13,442 nt of DNA from Clostridia bacterium (GTDB taxonomy: Bacteria; Bacillota; Clostridia; Oscillospirales; Acutalibacteraceae). Below the pieces are notes generated by a model that had not been told where the DNA came from, did no database searches, and saw nothing but the letters and a program-made list of their open reading frames with translations. Of the stretch, positions 1-7,006 are shown in pieces. Within the stretch, counting starts at the first letter, position 1; each line of letters starts with the position of its first letter. Position numbers and translations under genes: made by a program. Where the stretch lies: contig JAFTCS010000191.1 in assembly GCA_017454565.1 (NCBI GenBank), positions 1 to 13,442 of the forward strand, read 5' to 3'.

Positions 1-1
1 T

Positions 2-823
2 GTTAAGGATACGTCTGATCGTAACCGTACCTCACCGTTCGCCTTTACAGGCAACAAATTTGAGTTCAGAATGGTTGGTTCTTCCGAGAATATCGCCTGC
101 ACCAACACCATTATCAATACAATCGTTGCAGACGCTCTCTGTGATTTTGCCAACGAGCTTGAAAAAACAGAAAATAAAGAGAACATCAGGGAGGCCGCTG
201 AGGAGCTTGTCAGAAAGACCCTTTTAGAGCACAAGAGAATAATCTTCAACGGCGACAACTATTCCGAGGAATGGGTGGCTGAGGCAAAGAAGAGAGGCCT
301 GCTCAATTTCCGTTCACTTCCTGAGGTACTTCCTCATTATACCGACGAAAAGAACATCAACCTCTTTGGCAAGTATGGCATCTATACTGCTGTCGAGCTG
401 CGCTCCAGAACGGAGATCATCCTTGAAAACTACTCAAAGATCATAAATATTGAGGCTCTTACAGCCCTTGACATGGCAAAGAAGGACATTGTTCCTGCAG
501 TGACGGCATATATCAAAGAGCTTGCCGAGACAATTACTCTTCTCAAGGGCATAGATGAGGATCTCGTTCCTGTACCCGAGGTCGAACTTCTCAAAAAGCT
601 CTCAAGACTGCTCTCGTGCTTCCTCAACAGAATAGAAGAGCTTGACAAGGCGGTGGTCGGCGCCCGCGATGTAGAGGGTGTTGCCGAAAACGCTATGTAC
701 TATAAGGAGAGCGTCCTTTCTGCAATGCAGTCTCTGCGCGCAGTTGCTGATGAAATGGAGTCAAACATGTCATCAAAGCACTGGCCATATCCTTCATACG
801 GCACCATGCTTTTCAGTGTATGA
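2..823 (+). CDS. glnN: Glutamine synthetase type III, C-terminal part (5' truncated by window edge)
   Basis: The enzyme makes glutamine from glutamate, ammonia and ATP in the cytoplasm. The open frame runs in from base 2 without a start, so the gene begins outside the window; 273 codons are visible, whereas family members are about 700 residues. The first residues carry the GSIII signature DRNRTSPFAFTGNKFEFRM, part of the catalytic core, followed by GSSENIACTNTIINTIVAD, also typical of this family and absent from the classical GSI type. The C-terminal half is a helical region that GSIII enzymes have and GSI lacks. The gene is followed at once by a strong terminator, so it is the last gene of its transcript. 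Family identity is secure; the choice of symbol (glnN or glnA3) is convention. Confidence 0.95.
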   Translation, partial: VKDTSDRNRTSPFAFTGNKFEFRMVGSSENIACTNTIINTIVADALCDFANELEKTENKENIREAAEELVRKTLLEHKRIIFNGDNYSEEWVAEAKKRGLLNFRSLPEVLPHYTDEKNINLFGKYGIYTAVELRSRTEIILENYSKIINIEALTALDMAKKDIVPAVTAYIKELAETITLLKGIDEDLVPVPEVELLKKLSRLLSCFLNRIEELDKAVVGARDVEGVAENAMYYKESVLSAMQSLRAVADEMESNMSSKHWPYPSYGTMLFSV

Positions 824-830
824 TAAACTA

Positions 831-884
831 AAAAATCACACCCTCACAGCTTATTATCAATAGGTTGTGAGGGTGATTTTTTCT
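831..884 (+). terminator. Rho-independent terminator after glutamine synthetase
   Basis: The stem pairs AAAAAATCAC(AC)CCTCACA with TGTGAGGGTGATTTTTT around a loop of about 15 bases, with a two-base bulge on the left arm. The stem ends in a T run. The left arm starts with an A run, so it could also stop transcription coming from the spore-protein gene on the other strand. Confidence 0.85.
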
Positions 885-908
885 GACCTTCCCCCGTGTT
901 AAGGCTTT

Positions 909-1007
909 TTACCGGTCAGAATTCTTGCTTTCCCTGCCGATAAGCCTTCTTACAAGCTGCTTTACCTGCCGGGAAGAGGAGTCGTTCTGCTGTACGCTTT
1001 CATCCAT
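909..1007 (-). CDS. Possible 32-residue basic peptide downstream of the spore protein gene (doubtful)
   Basis: Reading leftwards from an ATG at 1007 gives a 32-codon frame that begins MDESVQQNDSSSRQVKQL and ends at TAA (909-911). It begins 20 bases after the spore-protein stop, on the same strand, is rich in Ser, Gln, Arg and Lys, and has two stops in frame just upstream of the ATG. There is no convincing ribosome site, and the ATG lies just after the right arm of a hairpin. I do not recognise the sequence. It may be chance. Confidence 0.15.
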   Translation of the reverse strand: MDESVQQNDSSSRQVKQLVRRLIGRESKNSDR

Positions 1008-1016
1008 AATGCTTTA

Positions 1017-1064
1017 TCAGAGAATGATTACATGCTCTTTTCGTAGGCCTCGATCATTCTCTGA
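1017..1064 (-). repeat. Perfect 12-bp inverted repeat spanning the stop codon of the spore protein gene
   Basis: TCAGAGAATGAT (1017-1028) and ATCATTCTCTGA (1053-1064) are exact reverse complements separated by 24 bases. In the spore-protein mRNA the first arm encodes residues Gln-Arg-Met-Ile and the second arm starts within the stop codon. No T run follows on either strand, so it is not a standard terminator; mRNA protection or decay control is a possible role. Confidence 0.7.
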
Positions 1065-1228
1065 ACCATACGTCCGCCCACGGAACCAGCCTGACGTGAT
1101 GTCAGGTCGCCGTTGTAGCCCTGCTTGAGGTTAACGCCTACCTCGTTTGCGCACTCCATCTTGAGCTTGTCGAGTGCCTCTCTTGCTTCAGGTACATTGA
1201 TAGAATTACCGCTGTTATTGCTTGACAT
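1028..1228 (-). CDS. Small acid-soluble spore protein, alpha/beta type
   Basis: A 66-residue protein that coats DNA in the dormant spore core and guards it against UV and heat; it is degraded at germination by the Gpr protease. The sequence shows the family pattern in order: a Ser/Asn-rich N-terminus, VPEAREALDKLKMECANEVGV (with the Glu-x-Ala region where Gpr cuts this family), then GYNGDLTSRQAGSVGGRMV and a helical end. The length is normal. The ribosome site AAAAGGAGA (1236-1244) lies seven bases upstream of the ATG. The gene stands alone between two oppositely oriented transcripts and should be made only in the forespore (family knowledge). It is good evidence that the organism belongs to a sporulating lineage. 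Confidence 0.95.
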   Translation of the reverse strand: MSSNNSGNSINVPEAREALDKLKMECANEVGVNLKQGYNGDLTSRQAGSVGGRMVQRMIEAYEKSM

Positions 1229-1235
1229 AAGACAT

Positions 1236-1255
1236 TCTCCTTTTGTATAATTATA
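1236..1255 (-). promoter_or_regulatory. Ribosome site and candidate -10 element of the spore protein gene
   Basis: On the minus strand TATAAT (1255-1250) lies shortly before AAAAGGAGA (1244-1236), which would give a very short leader. No TTGACA-like -35 stands at the right distance. That would fit a forespore sigma factor (sigma G type), but I cannot identify its -35 with confidence. Confidence 0.4.
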
Positions 1256-1256
1256 C

Positions 1257-1574
1257 AGTCATATACTTTTTATCCAGGCCGCTTTCATTACACTGCAAGC
1301 GTTTTTATTCCGCTGACATGGGCAGAAAGAACATCTGTCATAAAGCTCAGCCTTGTCATTTCAGCGTTGTCAGAAGTCTTATGCAGGCAAATCCTGATAC
1401 GAAAGCATCTCTTTTTGCAGCATTTAGTCCCGACGCCGCTTTTTTGATACGAAAGGCATCGGGCACTGTAGCCGCTATGCTTGATCGTATCTCCTTTATG
1501 ACTGTGTTATTATTATTCTCAGCATTTTTCTCTTTATTACGATATTAATGTGGTAAATTGTGAGAATCTTCTGT
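1257..1574. other. Intergenic stretch with a possible dispersed repeat, no supported gene
   Basis: No frame here has a ribosome site and recognisable coding pattern. The middle holds TGATACGAAAG twice (1395-1405 and 1445-1455, exactly 50 bases apart). GATACGA (1446-1452) pairs with TCGTATC (1485-1491), with further pairing inside, and CCCGACGCC (1429-1437) can pair instead with GGCATCGGG (1455-1463). These two folds share bases and exclude each other. I suspect an intergenic repeat family of ruminococci that is often misread as tiny hypothetical proteins; this is recollection, not a search result. Confidence 0.4.
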
Positions 1575-1690
1575 CTTAAAAAATTCTTAAAATAATTCTT
1601 AAAATAATATTGAATCGTTTTAAGAAATAATTCATTTTTATTTAATTTTATTTTCACATTGGTTTTAAAGAAATATTTTATTCTTTAAAA
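1575..1690 (+). promoter_or_regulatory. Phased CTTAAAA repeats and palindrome upstream of the five-gene operon
   Basis: CTTAAAA occurs at 1575-1581, 1586-1592 and 1598-1604, spaced 11 and 12 bases, the periodicity typical of direct-repeat sites of OmpR/PhoB-type regulators. An inverted copy lies at 1618-1624. A separate palindrome pairs TTTTAAAGAA (1663-1672) with TTCTTTAAAA (1681-1690). A TAATAT element (about 1605-1610) follows the third repeat and could be a -10. The region is strongly AT-rich. Regulation by the adjacent OmpR-like protein is inference. Confidence 0.45.
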
Positions 1691-1729
1691 TATAAAAGGA
1701 AAGAAAATCCAAAAGGGGGGGTATGATAA

Positions 1730-2335
1730 ATGAAGATATTGATCGCCGAGCAGGACAGGGATTTTTCCTCTGCCTTTTCAACCTTGCTTGGTATGGAACA
1801 GCACACTGTCACGACCGTTTATGACGGTACCCAGGTCATTACAAGACTTGAAACCAATCATACTTTTGATATTGCCGTTGTGGATGAAGCACTGCCAAGA
1901 ATAAACGCCGACAAGCTGCTGAAGCCTCTTTTTGACAGGAATATTCCTGTCATCGTGCTGACATCTGAAAAGCTTACGGCTTCACGGCTCATGGATACGG
2001 CTCTTGCCAATGCCTATCTCACACTTCCGTTTCTGCCCTCCGATCTGACAGGAACAATCGAACGGGTCATGAAAAGGAAGAACAGTACGGATATCCTTAG
2101 ATTTGAGGATGTTTATATTAAATTATCAGAATACATGCTTTGCGGGAGTATTCCCCTGACTGACGGCGAAATTGAGCTTTTCGCAGATCTTATCAGTCAT
2201 AAGCAGGTCAGCGGCAAGCACATGGAGGCTTATATTTCTGCTCTCAACTCAAAACTTGAGAAGCTGAATAAAAATATCCGAATAAAATACCTTATTGATG
2301 AGGGGTACAGGATGGTGAAAATACAAAATGAATAA
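1730..2335 (+). CDS. OmpR/PhoB-like response regulator with degenerate receiver and shortened winged helix
   Basis: A 201-residue cytoplasmic protein. Residues 1-115 follow the receiver fold: acidic pocket E7/D9, predicted phospho-acceptor D52 in FDIAVVDEALP, and T78 in VIVLTSE. The near-invariant Lys that precedes the cis-Pro (usually TKP or YxxKPF) is Leu99 (YLTLPF). Residues about 123-198 resemble the OmpR winged helix (LTDGEIELFADL at the start, IRIKYLIDEGYRMV at the wing), but the middle is shorter than usual and the normally Arg-rich recognition region is weak. The start has a G7 run (1715-1721) as ribosome site, eight bases from the ATG. The stop overlaps the kinase-like gene by eight bases, so the two are probably coupled in translation. 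It could bind DNA constitutively, or act by protein contact only. Confidence 0.75.
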   Translation: MKILIAEQDRDFSSAFSTLLGMEQHTVTTVYDGTQVITRLETNHTFDIAVVDEALPRINADKLLKPLFDRNIPVIVLTSEKLTASRLMDTALANAYLTLPFLPSDLTGTIERVMKRKNSTDILRFEDVYIKLSEYMLCGSIPLTDGEIELFADLISHKQVSGKHMEAYISALNSKLEKLNKNIRIKYLIDEGYRMVKIQNE

Positions 2336-3620
2336 AGCAAGAAAGAAATTTGTCTTATTATCAGAACTGTCCGTTATTCTTTTGCTGGCACTTCTGCTTA
2401 CAGCTATAAACGTGATAAGCTTCACAAGGGCGGCAGATGAAGCAGACATGATGACTGAACGTATTGCCCGGATGAACGGTTCCCTTGACACACCCGGACA
2501 AACACCTCAGGACATGTCTCCTCCGAACGAAAATAACCCGGACGCCGCTCAAGATGGTGTGGTTGGACAAAAAACGAAGAATGACCGTTCAGGAAAGGCT
2601 TTCAGACTGAACAACGGCAGATTCGGGTATATGGGTCCGAATTCACCTGAAATGAATTCATCGCTGAGATACTTTACCTACTCTATTGACAAAGACGGCA
2701 ACGTAGAAAAGATTGCTTTCAGAATGTCCGCCATAAGCGAAGAGGACGCTGAAAATTGGGCGCTGAGTCTGCAGTACGGAAAAACCGGCTGGACAAACGA
2801 TTCATACCGCTACCGGGTTTACGAAGTAAACAAAAAGACCTATGTTACCGTAATAGATCAGAGCCGCGAGCTTTGGCCATGCTACCGTATACTTATCATC
2901 TCCATAATCGGAGGCGCGGTGATGATAATAATCAGCTTTGTTGCTTTCCAATTCCTGGGAAGAAAGCTGTTCAAACCCCTTGAGGATGCGGACAGAAAAC
3001 AAAAGCAGTTCATTGCAAAGCTTGAAAATGAATTCAAGATGCCTCTTACCGTTATCAGCGCAGATACCGAGACACTTGAACGACAAAGCGGCTCCAACGA
3101 CCAGATAAAGTCGATCGACAAGCAGGTAAGGCGCATGACCAGACTCGTGAATGATCTGGGCGCTCTGAGCATTTTCGATGAAAGCGAAAACAAAACTAAG
3201 CTTGATATTTCCGACCTGATGACAGCAATGCTTGAGAACAGCCGGCCGAAATTTGAAGAAAAAAATCTGAAACTCAGCTTTCAGATAGAGCCGGGAATTT
3301 CGGTCTGCATCAGTGACAACGCTTTTAAAAAGGTGCTTGGAGAGCTTATCTCAAATTCTCTTAAGTTTTCCGTATCGGATGCCGGCTTTACGCTTGCAAG
3401 GCACAAGGACAGAGTAAAGCTTATCCAGACGAACGACACTAAGCTTCCGGACGGAGGCTGCGACCAGATATTCGACAGGTTCACGATGCTTGAGAACGCC
3501 GAGGGTACCTCCGGCGCAGGGCTTGGACTTTCCAACGTCAAGGATATCGTAAGGGCAAATGACGGCAGGCTTTCGGCGGCTGTCAAAGACGGCAGAATGA
3601 CAATAAGCATCTTTCTTTGA
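2328..3620 (+). CDS. Membrane sensor histidine kinase homologue lacking the phospho-acceptor His (pseudokinase)
   Basis: 430 residues. Membrane segment 1 is about 8-31, an extracytoplasmic region about 33-185 follows with a Pro/Asn/Gln-rich stretch near 55-80, and membrane segment 2 is about 186-210. The dimerisation helix reads FIAKLENEFKMPLTVIS (228-244); aligned with the usual F-I-A-N-V-S-H-E-L-K-T-P-L, Asn234 (codon 3027-3029) replaces the catalytic His, Glu233 replaces Ser and Met238 replaces Thr. In the ATPase domain the N box is present (ELISNSLKFS, N343), as are the F box (IFDRF, 381-385) and the G2 box (GAGLGLS, 396-402), while the G1 box DxGxG is replaced by TNDTKLPDGG. ATP binding may survive; autophosphorylation on the usual His cannot occur. 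It overlaps the regulator gene and sits 15 bases before the VTC gene. Confidence 0.88.
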   Translation: MNKARKKFVLLSELSVILLLALLLTAINVISFTRAADEADMMTERIARMNGSLDTPGQTPQDMSPPNENNPDAAQDGVVGQKTKNDRSGKAFRLNNGRFGYMGPNSPEMNSSLRYFTYSIDKDGNVEKIAFRMSAISEEDAENWALSLQYGKTGWTNDSYRYRVYEVNKKTYVTVIDQSRELWPCYRILIISIIGGAVMIIISFVAFQFLGRKLFKPLEDADRKQKQFIAKLENEFKMPLTVISADTETLERQSGSNDQIKSIDKQVRRMTRLVNDLGALSIFDESENKTKLDISDLMTAMLENSRPKFEEKNLKLSFQIEPGISVCISDNAFKKVLGELISNSLKFSVSDAGFTLARHKDRVKLIQTNDTKLPDGGCDQIFDRFTMLENAEGTSGAGLGLSNVKDIVRANDGRLSAAVKDGRMTISIFL

Positions 3621-3635
3621 TACGGAGGTGATGTT

Positions 3636-4367
3636 ATGGCTGAAGTAACCAAACCTATAGTAGTAATGAAGCGCTACGAGATGAAGTATATCATGAGTCC
3701 GGAACAGACCGAATACTTCAAAAAGAGCGTTGAGGGACACATGAAGATCGACAAGTTCGGGCTTACGTCCATCGCTTCACTTTATTATGATACCCCGAAT
3801 TACAGGCTCATACGCACCTCAGTTGAAAAACCCCTGTTCAAAGAAAAAATAAGACTGCGTTCCTACGGTCTTGCTACCGACACATCACCGGTATTTCTTG
3901 AACTGAAAAGAAAGGCTTATGGCATAGTGTATAAACGCAGGGTGCAGTCCACGATACCCCTCGTAAATAAGTTCTTCTACGGCGAAGGCGATATCTGTGC
4001 AGGAGGTCAGATCAACCGCGAAATAACAACTTTCCGCGATTATTACCAGACTCTTGTTCCTGCCTGTCTTATCATATACGACAGGGTCGCTTACTTCCAG
4101 CCTGACGGCGACCTTCGCCTGACCATTGACCACAACCCCAGATACCGCTATGACGAGCTGGATCTGAAGACCTCAATGGAAGGCAATTCCCTTTTAAAAA
4201 ACGGATACACAATACTGGAAGTCAAGGTACAGCAAGCTGTGCCCCTGTGGCTCTCAGAGATTCTTACAAAAGGCAAAATATACAAGGGCAGCTTTTCAAA
4301 ATACGGAGAAGCATACAGACAGCAATTGATGAATTTAAAAATGAAAGGAACATCAGATCATGTTTGA
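3636..4367 (+). CDS. VTC-domain polyphosphate polymerase-like protein (CYTH/triphosphate tunnel fold)
   Basis: 243 residues, cytoplasmic. The family shares the tunnel fold of the yeast Vtc4 polyphosphate polymerase, in which Lys, Arg and Glu residues lining the barrel hold ATP phosphates and a metal. The pattern is visible in order: KRYEMKYIMS (12-21), SLYYDTPNY (48-56), KIRLRSYG (71-78), FLELKRKAYGIVYKRR (87-102), YDRVAYF (148-154), LRLTIDHNPRYR (160-171) and ILEVKV (193-198). The strands alternate charged residues as in a tunnel. GGAGGTGAT (3624-3632) precedes the ATG. The gene overlaps the DUF4956 gene by eight bases. VTC plus DUF4956 neighbours are a recurring pair in Firmicutes, often with CotH-like or beta-helix proteins; the true substrate is not established, so polyphosphate synthesis is inferred from the fold. 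Confidence 0.85.
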   Translation: MAEVTKPIVVMKRYEMKYIMSPEQTEYFKKSVEGHMKIDKFGLTSIASLYYDTPNYRLIRTSVEKPLFKEKIRLRSYGLATDTSPVFLELKRKAYGIVYKRRVQSTIPLVNKFFYGEGDICAGGQINREITTFRDYYQTLVPACLIIYDRVAYFQPDGDLRLTIDHNPRYRYDELDLKTSMEGNSLLKNGYTILEVKVQQAVPLWLSEILTKGKIYKGSFSKYGEAYRQQLMNLKMKGTSDHV

Positions 4368-5034
4368 TTCTATTTATACAGCAGACGGAGTTTCGGCATC
4401 GCAATTCTTTATTATGGCAGCGGCATCCATTATTTCAGGTTTTGTTTACGCATGGCTGATGTCTTTCAAGATCAGAGCCAAAAAGAGGTTTTTCATTGTT
4501 ACAGCCGTTGTGCCGTTCGTTGTTTCGGCAGTTATAACCTTTGTAAGCGGCAACATCGGCGCAGGTGTGGCTGTAGGCGGTGCGTTCAGCCTTATACGTT
4601 TCAGAAGTGCTCCCGGCAGTGCCGATGAGATCAGCTCGCTGCTTATCGCGATGGGGTCAGGTATTGCATTCGGTATGGGCTACATAGCCTACGGCGTTAT
4701 CATCCTCATAGGTATGGCCGTTATCTATCTTGTTTTCTCGCTGCTGCCAATTTTTGAGCACAAGTCAATGACCGAAGAAAGGCTCCTTCGCATCACGATC
4801 CCCGAATCACTTGAATATTCCGGAGCATTTGACGACACCTTTGCACACTATCTGAAAAGCTATGAAAACGCGGGCGTTAAGACCACCGGAATGGGTTCAA
4901 TGTTCCGTCTTTCTTTCAGGATCGTTATGAAAGACCCGGCAGAGGAAAAGGAATTCATTGACGAGCTGAGAACCAAGAACGGCAACCTTGAGATCGCTGT
5001 TCTTCCTTATACCGAACCTCAGAACCAGCTTTGA
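4360..5034 (+). CDS. DUF4956 family integral membrane protein
   Basis: 224 residues. Likely membrane segments are about 15-35, 43-63, 91-110 and 112-131, with a Gly-rich stretch at 65-78 that may be a further short segment. Between them lies the family hallmark GGAFSLIRFRSAPGSADEI (73-91), a conserved basic loop. The C-terminal part (about 137-224) is soluble and predicted alpha/beta. The role is unknown. The conserved coupling to VTC proteins, here by an eight-base overlap, suggests it is the membrane partner or channel for the product or ligand of the VTC protein (inference). Confidence 0.85.
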   Translation: MFDSIYTADGVSASQFFIMAAASIISGFVYAWLMSFKIRAKKRFFIVTAVVPFVVSAVITFVSGNIGAGVAVGGAFSLIRFRSAPGSADEISSLLIAMGSGIAFGMGYIAYGVIILIGMAVIYLVFSLLPIFEHKSMTEERLLRITIPESLEYSGAFDDTFAHYLKSYENAGVKTTGMGSMFRLSFRIVMKDPAEEKEFIDELRTKNGNLEIAVLPYTEPQNQL

Positions 5035-5089
5035 TAGAAAGCTTATATTATTAATATTTAGTCAATTATAATGCAGGAGTGTGAAATCT

Positions 5090-6868
5090 ATGAAAAAAGC
5101 CATTGTAATATTCATGTCGCTTCTTGTTACTGTGCTGGCGTTTTCGGGCTGCGGAAACTCACAGAACACCAGTACCTCTTCGGCTGCATCAACAAATTCA
5201 GTTACAGCATCGGATACATCGTCTGATACTTCCTCTGATTATTCCCCCGATGCTTCCGACGATACTTCTCAGACCTCCTCAGAAAGCTCGTATTTCTCAG
5301 ACGCAGACTATAAGGATGTGAGCTCGGAAACTCCCAATGCCGAGGTTGTATTCTCTGGCAGTGAAGCTGCAATTTCCGATACCACACGCGGATCCGTTTC
5401 CGGCAATACAGTTACCATAACCTCAAAGGGAATTTATAAGGTCAGCGGAAACTCCGAGGACGTATCTATCGTTATTGACGACTCTACCAAGTCGGGAAAT
5501 GTCTATCTGATTCTTGATAACGTGACCATGACCACCAGTTCTGCACCGTGTATCTACGTCAAAAATGCAGACAAGGTTCTTATTCAGTCAACGGGAACAT
5601 GCTCTCTGACATTTAACGGCAGCAGCTCTGCCAAAGAGGACGCTGCTGTCTATGCCAAGGATGACGTTACTGTCAGCGGCAGCGGTGTGCTGAATGTGAC
5701 CTCGAATCTGCATGGCATAGTCTGCAAGAACGACCTGAAAATTACCGGTTCTACACTCAATGTAAAGTCCGACAGCATAGGTATGAAGTCCGAAGGTACT
5801 GTGCGCATAGGCGGCGGAAATATTCTGGTAGAATCCGGACATGACGGTATACAGGTAGAAAGTGATGATAATGACGCCGGCTTCTATTTTGAGAAAGCTA
5901 CCGCAGCTATCAGCTCAGGATATGACGGCATTTCTGTCAAGGCAGGAGACAGCAACAAGACCTTTACAGGCTTTGTTGAGCTTAACGGAGGTACGCTTAC
6001 TGTAATTACGGCGTCCGGAAAAGGCTCTGACGTTTCAAAGGACAAGAACACCTCACAGAAGGGTATAAAGACAGACGGCGACATCACTATTGCCGAAACC
6101 TTACTGACAATTTCCGCAGCCGATGACGCTGTTCACAGCAACGCAAATATCACCATCAAGTCAGGACAGCTCGGGCTTAGCTCAAGCGATGACGGAATAA
6201 CCGCTGCCGGCGACCTTACAATAGACGGCGGAGCGGTTGTTATTACAGAATCATACGAGGGTCTGGAAGCCGAAAACGTCACTATCAACAACGGTACGGT
6301 AAGTGTAACAGCCAGCGACGATGGCATAAACTGTTCAGGCGGTTCCGATACATCCTCGAATGACGATAATCCCTGGAACAGCGGCAACACCAACGCAAAG
6401 CTGACCATCAATAACGGAACTGTTCACGTTGACGCTGAGGGTGACGGACTTGACAGCAATGGTTCTATCTATATAACCGGCGGTACGGTTATCGTTGAAG
6501 GTCCGTCCTCAGCAGGAAACGGTGCGATCGACAAGGGCGACGGCGCAGGCTGCGTTGCAAGCATAACCGGCGGCACAGTGCTCGCAATAGGCACCTCTGA
6601 TATGGCCGTCAATTTTGACTCTGGTACACAGTGCTCGGCTCTGGTTTCACTTTCCGGAACAAGCGGCACTACCATTACTGTTAATGACGGTTCGGATTTC
6701 AGCTTTACCGCAAACAAGAGCTACTCATCTGTTGTATATTCATCTCCGAGCCTTAAAGAAGGAAACAGCTACACTATTACATCCGGCGACAGCTCTGTGA
6801 CTGCCGACTTTACTTCGGGTCTTTACTATTCAAACGTAGCCGCAAGGGGCATGGGCGGAAAACCATAG
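5090..6868 (+). CDS. Secreted lipoprotein with DUF4353/Cthe_2159-like carbohydrate-binding beta-helix
   Basis: 592 residues from the ATG at 5090; AGGAG (5075-5079) is ten bases upstream, while an in-frame GTG at 5081 is only one base from it and is rejected. Residues 1-20 form a lipoprotein signal peptide with lipobox FSGC and Cys21 as lipid anchor. Residues 22-80 are a Ser/Thr/Asp-rich linker. From about 85 to 515 there are right-handed beta-helix rungs with repeated Asp-Gly turns: GHDGIQV (250-256), GYDGISV (277-283), SDDGITA (366-372), SDDGINC (409-415) and EGDGLDS (450-456). Clostridium thermocellum Cthe_2159 of this family binds pectin and cellulose and uses calcium at such turns (family knowledge). 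The protein should sit on the outer face of the membrane. It lies 55 bases after the DUF4956 stop and ends the operon. Confidence 0.87.
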   Translation: MKKAIVIFMSLLVTVLAFSGCGNSQNTSTSSAASTNSVTASDTSSDTSSDYSPDASDDTSQTSSESSYFSDADYKDVSSETPNAEVVFSGSEAAISDTTRGSVSGNTVTITSKGIYKVSGNSEDVSIVIDDSTKSGNVYLILDNVTMTTSSAPCIYVKNADKVLIQSTGTCSLTFNGSSSAKEDAAVYAKDDVTVSGSGVLNVTSNLHGIVCKNDLKITGSTLNVKSDSIGMKSEGTVRIGGGNILVESGHDGIQVESDDNDAGFYFEKATAAISSGYDGISVKAGDSNKTFTGFVELNGGTLTVITASGKGSDVSKDKNTSQKGIKTDGDITIAETLLTISAADDAVHSNANITIKSGQLGLSSSDDGITAAGDLTIDGGAVVITESYEGLEAENVTINNGTVSVTASDDGINCSGGSDTSSNDDNPWNSGNTNAKLTINNGTVHVDAEGDGLDSNGSIYITGGTVIVEGPSSAGNGAIDKGDGAGCVASITGGTVLAIGTSDMAVNFDSGTQCSALVSLSGTSGTTITVNDGSDFSFTANKSYSSVVYSSPSLKEGNSYTITSGDSSVTADFTSGLYYSNVAARGMGGKP

Positions 6869-6879
6869 GATTGAGTGTT

Positions 6880-6930
6880 TCGCTCTCTGCGGAGAACGAG
6901 TCAGGGTGGACTTTTGCGGAAAAGTCCACC
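6880..6930 (+). terminator. Two tandem hairpins after the lipoprotein gene
   Basis: TCGCTCTC (6880-6887) pairs with GAGAACGA (6892-6899) with one mismatch and a four-base loop. GGTGGACTTTT (6905-6915) pairs perfectly with AAAAGTCCACC (6920-6930) around GCGG. They lie 12 and 37 bases after the stop codon, where a transcription end is expected, but neither is followed by a T run, so efficiency is uncertain. Confidence 0.5.
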
Positions 6931-6979
6931 ACATTCCCCGAAAACGATATTTATCCTTTTCAGAGTTTTACTGATTCAG

Positions 6980-7006
6980 GATATAATTTCATCCCGGAAT
7001 TATATC
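6980..7006. repeat. Inverted repeat GATATAATT/AATTATATC
   Basis: A perfect nine-base arm pair (6980-6988 and 6998-7006) around TCATCCCGG. It adjoins the 17-bp hairpin starting at 7007. On the plus strand it contains TATAAT (6982-6987), but I found no convincing -35. Confidence 0.5.

Noticed and set aside
1243..1548. 101-codon plus-strand frame between the spore gene and the operon
   Set aside because: It begins with TTG inside the spore-gene ribosome site and promoter, has no ribosome site at its internal ATG, and overlaps the repeat-rich element.
5044..5072. Separate promoter for the lipoprotein gene (TATAAT at 5067-5072)
   Set aside because: No -35 or extended -10 at a suitable distance; the AT-rich gap of 55 bases does not prove a promoter.
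5081..5089. GTG start three codons upstream for the lipoprotein
   Set aside because: The ribosome site ends one base before it; the ATG at 5090 has correct spacing and gives a standard signal peptide.
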